Positions 17,814 to 18,985 of a DNA stretch of 18,985 nucleotides are shown piece after piece. The stretch is from Trichomonas tenax (Eukaryota > Parabasalia > Trichomonadida > Trichomonadidae). A program made the translations under genes and the position numbers. The stretch spans positions 1 to 18,985 of the forward strand of contig JALKBU010000985.1 of the NCBI GenBank assembly GCA_023091735.1, read 5' to 3'. The notes under the pieces were generated by a model. It was not told where the DNA came from. It worked only from the letters and a program-made list of their open reading frames with translations, and made no database searches. Numbering within the stretch: position 1 is the first letter of the stretch; each line of letters opens with the position of its first letter.

Positions 17814-18242
17814 TTATTTTGGTAAATATGGTTTAACAAGTTCGTTCATCTGCAGTTTGATTTGATCTTGTTGTGCAGCAATGTAAATGCCCGTCTTTTT
17901 GATTGTGAGAATTGCCTTATCCTCCTTAGCGAGGTCTGCACGAAGTGTGGCTAAAGTGTTTGGAACGGAATCGAGGACGAAAGCCTTTCCTATGGACATA
18001 TATACTGGCGTTGATGGATTTAATTTAGAAACTTCGTTTCTTGTGAGATATTTCGTGCGACGAGATTGAAGTTCGTGCTCTAATTGCATTGTAAACTTGC
18101 CGAGGTTCTCACCAAGCCTCTGCTCCTCTGCGCGGAGCTTGTAAAACTGCTTAAGCTGCTCCTCTGGGAGCTGGATGGGCATTGTTCGCGTCATTTGTGA
18201 TTTGATTTCACTTTTCTTCACTTGGATACTTATAAAAATCAT
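17814..18242 (-). CDS. PFDN1: Prefoldin subunit 1 (beta-type prefoldin)
   Basis: The product is 142 residues from the first ATG, or 126 from Met17 (start 18194), whose sequence MTRTMPIQLPEEQLKQFY opens directly into the first coiled-coil helix and may be the true start. Helix 1 (about 24-66) is followed by the beta-hairpin signature TPVYMSIGKAFVL and a second coiled coil (about 90-135) ending NELVKPYL. The layout and the YxSIGKxFVL core are those of beta-type prefoldins, closest to PFDN1. Prefoldin is a hexameric jellyfish-shaped cochaperone that hands nascent actin and tubulin to the cytosolic chaperonin CCT. The stop codon is in a UAAA context. AAGGCCTTT-like sequence about 60 bp upstream (18301 region) could be its core promoter. 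Confidence 0.78.
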   Translation of the reverse strand: MIFISIQVKKSEIKSQMTRTMPIQLPEEQLKQFYKLRAEEQRLGENLGKFTMQLEHELQSRRTKYLTRNEVSKLNPSTPVYMSIGKAFVLDSVPNTLATLRADLAKEDKAILTIKKTGIYIAAQQDQIKLQMNELVKPYLPK

Positions 18243-18300
18243 GTTCGAATATTTGCATATTTGGATTTAAATAGAAATAAAACAGCTATGGATCGCATAA

Positions 18301-18313
18301 AAGGCCACTGAAA
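18301..18313 (+). promoter_or_regulatory. GGCCACTGAAA motif, third copy
   Basis: AAGGCCACTGAAA shares an exact 11-mer (18303-18313) with the element at 843-853 before the giant gene. No open reading frame follows on the plus strand. On the minus strand it reads TTTCAGTGGCCTTT, whose CCTTT recalls an alternative trichomonad start-site element and could serve the prefoldin gene. Orientation is undecided. Confidence 0.35.
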
Positions 18314-18495
18314 CCTCTTTTATTGTTGTCCACTTCCTGATTTATGTCATGTAAAATATTTGCTTTGACAATTTAACTCACAATTTTCATAAAAATGTCA
18401 AGTAAAACGTCTTTCTGCCACCAATCACATTATACTTTGTCTTACACAGTTCTGAAACTATCTATTGCTGAAAATTCATGAAATATGTCAAACAG

Positions 18496-18567
18496 ATGCT
18501 TGTGAATTGAAAGGTATATATTAAACTTTTTAACACCTTTTCACAAGCATGTGATAGCAATATACCT
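18496..18567. repeat. Overlapping inverted repeats: long hairpin or pseudoknot
   Basis: ATGCTTGTGAA (18496-18506) is perfectly complementary to TTCACAAGCAT (18540-18550). AGGTATAT (18512-18519), inside that loop, is complementary to ATATACCT (18560-18567) outside it, which would make an H-type pseudoknot. Alternatively AAGGT (18511-18515) pairs with ACCTT (18535-18539) to lengthen the first hairpin. Confidence 0.6.
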
Positions 18568-18708
18568 GAAATGGAGTTGTTGGCATGACTTTATTACTGT
18601 TGCAAAATCCAGCAAGATGGAATGGAGTTCTTCTATTATAAATTTTTCTATCGTTTAGCATCAAAGGGAGTTTCATCACGAAATATTACAGTTTGTAAAA
18701 TCAAAGGG

Positions 18709-18732
18709 GCTGCAAAGACATTGCAGCTTTTT
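18709..18732 (+). terminator. GCTGCAA/TTGCAGC hairpin followed by T5
   Basis: GCTGCAA (18709-18715) and TTGCAGC (18721-18727) form a perfect 7-bp stem around AGACA, followed immediately by five T. On the plus strand this looks like the 3' end of an RNA polymerase III or other small transcript. No family is recognised. Confidence 0.35.
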
Positions 18733-18921
18733 CACATGGTTAAGATCACAAATATAAATAATTTGTATTGACTTATGTGATTTTTTTATATTTTTTATAT
18801 TTCTTTTTCTTCTTTTTTTGCTTTTTTAAAGTGGGCTCGAGAGCCAATTGTCAGATGTTAGCCAAGCGAATAAGGGAGTGCACGCGACCCCAAATTTCGT
18901 GTAAGGCCTGCAAGTGTTATA

Positions 18922-18984
18922 TTAGAGTGTCTTGAACGAGGAGAATTCTGGAGCTGGTTCGTCAGGATCAATATCAGTGTCAGA
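18922..18984 (-). CDS. C-terminal end of an unidentified gene (partial)
   Basis: Reading leftward from the window edge, the frame starting at 18984 gives SDTDIDPDEPAPEFSSFKTL and then TAA at 18924-18922. The composition (Asp, Glu and Pro in an ordered C-terminal tail), the C/G-ending codons and the TAA stop used by every other gene here favour real coding sequence. The gene would continue beyond the right end. Twenty residues are too few to name it. A plus-strand frame of 39 codons also spans the end (about 18869-18985) without an ATG and is the rival reading. Confidence 0.45.
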   Translation of the reverse strand, partial: SDTDIDPDEPAPEFSSFKTL

Positions 18985-18985
18985 A

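Larger units (their letters stand above)
18243..18921. other. Spacer with candidate structured RNA
   Basis: No protein-coding frame of note is visible. The stretch carries a copy of the promoter-like GGCCACTGAAA motif and several strong inverted repeats (listed separately). Near the right end (18835-18921) the composition becomes more GC-rich and may be the 3' region of the gene entering from the right. Confidence 0.5.

Noticed and set aside
18394..18480. 28-codon plus-strand frame downstream of the 18301 motif
   Set aside because: Too short, without a recognisable product, and it ends before the structured region.
18835..18920. Short plus-strand frames near the right end, one with Cys-rich KACKCY
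   Set aside because: All close within about 30 codons. The GC rise is better explained by the minus-strand gene end and its 3' region.

Overview
The window looks like nuclear DNA of a trichomonad (parabasalid) protist, most likely a Tritrichomonas-type genome. This is an inference from several things. The DNA is very AT-rich, with short AT-rich spacers. Eukaryotic genes are intronless, including one of 6.8 kb. Every stop codon is TAA. Promoter-like elements sit 10-30 bp before start codons, one of them matching the trichomonad initiator (TCAYTWY). There is also a relic of a virus-like helicase. No rRNA, tRNA, CRISPR array or intact transposon was found.

Layout, left to right. Positions 1-357 are AT-rich DNA with a GT-rich direct duplication and a strong stem-loop (297-345). 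Positions 358-714 are a broken piece of a superfamily-3/D5-like helicase. Positions 863-7633 (+) encode a 2256-residue protein: a basic Trp-rich helical N-terminus resembling Sfi1 (centrin-binding) repeats, a long middle built of degenerate ~32-residue acidic/beta-like repeats, and a hyperacidic Glu-rich tail. Positions 8300-9136 (-) encode a ubiquitin-like-domain protein with two membrane segments. A 1.6-kb spacer follows, holding a GC-elevated island without a convincing gene. Positions 10720-12240 (+) encode the katanin p80 (B1) subunit.

From 12835 to the right end all recognised genes are on the minus strand: an ARF-family GTPase (12835-13380), a homologue of the metazoan-type bifunctional mRNA capping enzyme (14112-15749), a CCZ1-like longin protein ending in a CaaX box (16203-17504), prefoldin subunit 1 (17814-18242), and the last 20 codons of an unidentified gene (18922-18984).

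The genes are not an operon. They are housekeeping and cytoskeleton/trafficking genes: katanin p80 and the Sfi1-like protein suggest microtubule and basal-body functions, ARF and CCZ1 belong to vesicle traffic, and prefoldin feeds tubulin and actin to the chaperonin.

The most notable discovery is that the capping-enzyme homologue has kept the whole two-domain architecture while losing the catalytic residues of both domains. The triphosphatase Cys and Arg are both Ser, and the KxDG lysine and aspartate are Val and Arg. It reads as a double pseudoenzyme. Other points of interest are the repeat architecture of the giant protein, the predicted prenylation of a CCZ1-like protein, and a candidate structured-RNA locus at 18301-18732.
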